A DNA stretch of 7,955 nucleotides from an uncultured Pseudomonadota bacterium (GTDB lineage Bacteria > Pseudomonadota > Gammaproteobacteria > Burkholderiales > SG8-39), in contig CAIVVS010000330.1 of the NCBI GenBank assembly GCA_903909415.1, forward strand, positions 1-7,955, read 5' to 3'. Under the pieces are notes generated by a model, which had not been told where the DNA came from, did no database searches, and saw nothing but the letters and a program-made list of their open reading frames with translations. The position numbers and the translations under genes were made by a program. This document shows positions 7,161 through 7,955 of the stretch, one piece after another; positions within the stretch are counted from its first letter, which is position 1, and each line of letters opens with the position of its first letter.

Positions 7161-7179
7161 CCTGTCGGGCGCCGGCAGG
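7161..7179 (+). other. Hairpin at the presumed 5' end of the rho transcript
   Basis: CCTGTCGG (7161-7168) pairs with CCGGCAGG (7172-7179) over eight positions, one a U-G wobble, around a GCG loop. No T-run follows, so it is a poor intrinsic terminator for trxA. It falls only a few bases after the predicted rho start and could protect the leader's 5' end or the 3' end of the trxA mRNA. Confidence 0.4.
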
Positions 7180-7203
7180 GATCCAGCCTGGAATACGAGG
7201 CGG

Positions 7204-7371
7204 ATGACACGGGCGCCCGGCAACTCCGGTTCCCCGACCACGCAATTCCCTGACCGCAGCAAGCCGCATCGCGCCGCGACAGCAGTTCCGGCGCCAGCCG
7301 CTGCCCGGGCCGAAGGCGCAACAATCGCGAAGACGCAATCGCGACGGCCGGATCCGGCAACACATCCCTGA
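7204..7371 (+). CDS. Possible 55-codon upstream ORF in the rho leader
   Basis: An ATG at 7204 preceded by GAGGCGG opens a 55-codon frame ending at the TGA at 7369-7371, about 97 bases before rho. The product, beginning MTRAPGNSGSPTTQF, is rich in Ala, Pro, Arg and Thr and matches nothing I recognise. About 36 of 55 codons end in G or C, which looks lower than in the neighbouring genes, so the coding evidence is weak. Its position recalls the rhoL leader ORF upstream of rho in E. coli, but the sequences are not evidently related. Its stop lies at the start of the C-rich stretch, so translation could affect Rho access to the leader. It may be a chance open frame. Confidence 0.25.
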   Translation: MTRAPGNSGSPTTQFPDRSKPHRAATAVPAPAAARAEGATIAKTQSRRPDPATHP

Positions 7372-7430
7372 TTTTCCGCACGCGTTCCATTCCGCCAGTC
7401 CGCTCCATCCCATCGCAATTCCCCGCCCAG
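7361..7430 (+). promoter_or_regulatory. C-rich, G-poor rut-like region in the rho leader
   Basis: By hand count these 70 bases hold 33 C and 10 G, a strong C over G skew with many TC and CC dinucleotides, in a genome where C and G are otherwise roughly balanced. Rho loads on unstructured C-rich RNA with pyrimidine-C dinucleotides, so this resembles a rut site. It ends about 38 bases before the rho start codon, consistent with autogenous Rho-dependent attenuation as known for E. coli rho. Confidence 0.5.
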
Positions 7431-7467
7431 GCCCGTCGCGGCACGGCAACAACCCACTGGTAAGTCC

Positions 7468-7955
7468 ATGCAACTGTCCGAACTGAAGGCGCTGCACGTC
7501 ACCCAGCTGATCGAAATGGCGCAAACCTTCGAGGTCGAAGGCGCCAACCGGATGCGAAAGCAGGAGCTGGTCTTCGCCCTGCTGAAGAACCGGGCGAAGA
7601 AGGGCGAGTCCATATTCGGCGACGGCACGCTGGAAGTGCTGCCAGACGGCTTCGGCTTCCTGCGCTCGCCGGACACCTCCTACCTCGCCTCGACCGACGA
7701 CATCTACGTCAGCCCGTCGCAGATCCGCCGCTTCAACCTGCACACCGGCGACTCCATCGAGGGCGAGATCCGCACCCCGAAGGACGGCGAGCGCTACTTC
7801 GCGCTGGTCAAGGTGGACCGCGTCAACGGCCTGACGCCCGAGGAGAACAAGCACAAGATCATGTTCGAGAACCTGACCCCGCTGTTCCCGAAGGAACAGT
7901 TCAGGCTCGAGCGCGACATCAAGAGCGAGGAAAACGTTACAGGCCGCATCATCGA
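7468..7955 (+). CDS. rho: Transcription termination factor Rho, N-terminal part (3' end outside window)
   Basis: Hexameric RNA-dependent ATPase and translocase that terminates transcription. 162 codons are visible of the roughly 420 usual for the family, and the frame is open to the edge. The sequence covers the N-terminal helical domain (about 1-47, [18 protein letters not shown] with [12 protein letters not shown]) and the cold-shock-like primary RNA-binding domain (about 48-130). Known primary-site RNA contacts are conserved at the same numbers as in E. coli: F62 and F64 in GFGFLR, R66, Y80, E108 and Y110 (GERYFALVK). [15 protein letters not shown] is almost invariant in proteobacterial Rho. 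The Walker A/B, Q-loop and R-loop of the ATPase domain lie outside. The Shine-Dalgarno is weak (GGTAAG), but the ATG matches the family N-terminus. The long leader suggests autoregulation. Confidence 0.97.
   Translation, partial: MQLSELKALHVTQLIEMAQTFEVEGANRMRKQELVFALLKNRAKKGESIFGDGTLEVLPDGFGFLRSPDTSYLASTDDIYVSPSQIRRFNLHTGDSIEGEIRTPKDGERYFALVKVDRVNGLTPEENKHKIMFENLTPLFPKEQFRLERDIKSEENVTGRII

Noticed and set aside
7161..7179. Intrinsic terminator for trxA
   Set aside because: The stem is adequate, but no T-run follows and it falls at the predicted 5' end of the rho transcript.
6705..7676. A 323-codon minus-strand frame antisense to trxA and the start of rho
   Set aside because: It runs opposite to two unmistakable genes and their leader, and its product has no familiar motif.
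1..7955. CRISPR array, tRNA, rRNA, insertion sequence or toxin-antitoxin pair
   Set aside because: No regularly spaced repeats, no clover-leaf or rRNA signatures, and no transposase or toxin motifs were seen on either strand.

Overview
The window is a GC-rich (about 70%) stretch of bacterial chromosome. The organism is most likely a member of the Xanthomonadaceae/Lysobacteraceae (Xanthomonas, Lysobacter, Luteimonas and relatives). This rests on base composition, the sequence character of the Rho N-terminus as I remember it from that family, and an AddB-like nuclease of the type common there. It is an inference, not a search result. The genes look like conserved chromosomal housekeeping and repair genes. 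I see no insertion sequence, phage gene, tRNA, rRNA or CRISPR array.

Left two thirds, minus strand: three genes read leftward, in the order fdxA (7Fe-8S ferredoxin, 6547 to 6224), an addB-like nuclease gene (6133 to 3200) and an addA-like UvrD/RecB-type helicase gene (3203 to beyond base 1). The addB and addA frames overlap by ATGA and are translationally coupled, as expected for two subunits of a double-strand-break end-resection complex. The helicase has all the superfamily 1 motifs. The AddB-like subunit has no Walker A but has a complete nuclease site and the four cysteines of an AddB-type iron-sulfur staple. The left edge cuts the helicase gene inside its C-terminal nuclease domain.

Right third, plus strand: trxA (thioredoxin 1, 6810 to 7139) is followed by the start of rho (transcription terminator Rho, from 7468), cut by the right edge after 162 codons. 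This is the same trxA-rho neighbourhood as in Escherichia coli.

The two non-coding gaps hold the most regulatory structure. The 262-base gap between divergent fdxA and trxA has an extended -10 promoter for fdxA, a heat-shock (sigma-32) type promoter for trxA, an 11-base perfect inverted repeat enclosing smaller hairpins, a second inverted repeat near the presumed fdxA transcript start, and a hairpin plus a C8 run in the trxA leader. The gap between trxA and rho appears to be a roughly 310-nt rho leader. It has a near-consensus sigma-70 promoter overlapping the trxA 3' end, a hairpin at the presumed 5' end, a possible 55-codon upstream ORF, and a strongly C-rich, G-poor stretch resembling a Rho loading (rut) site. 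That layout fits autogenous attenuation of rho.

I did not find an obviously new system. The strongest leads are the rho leader architecture and the structured fdxA/trxA divergent control region.
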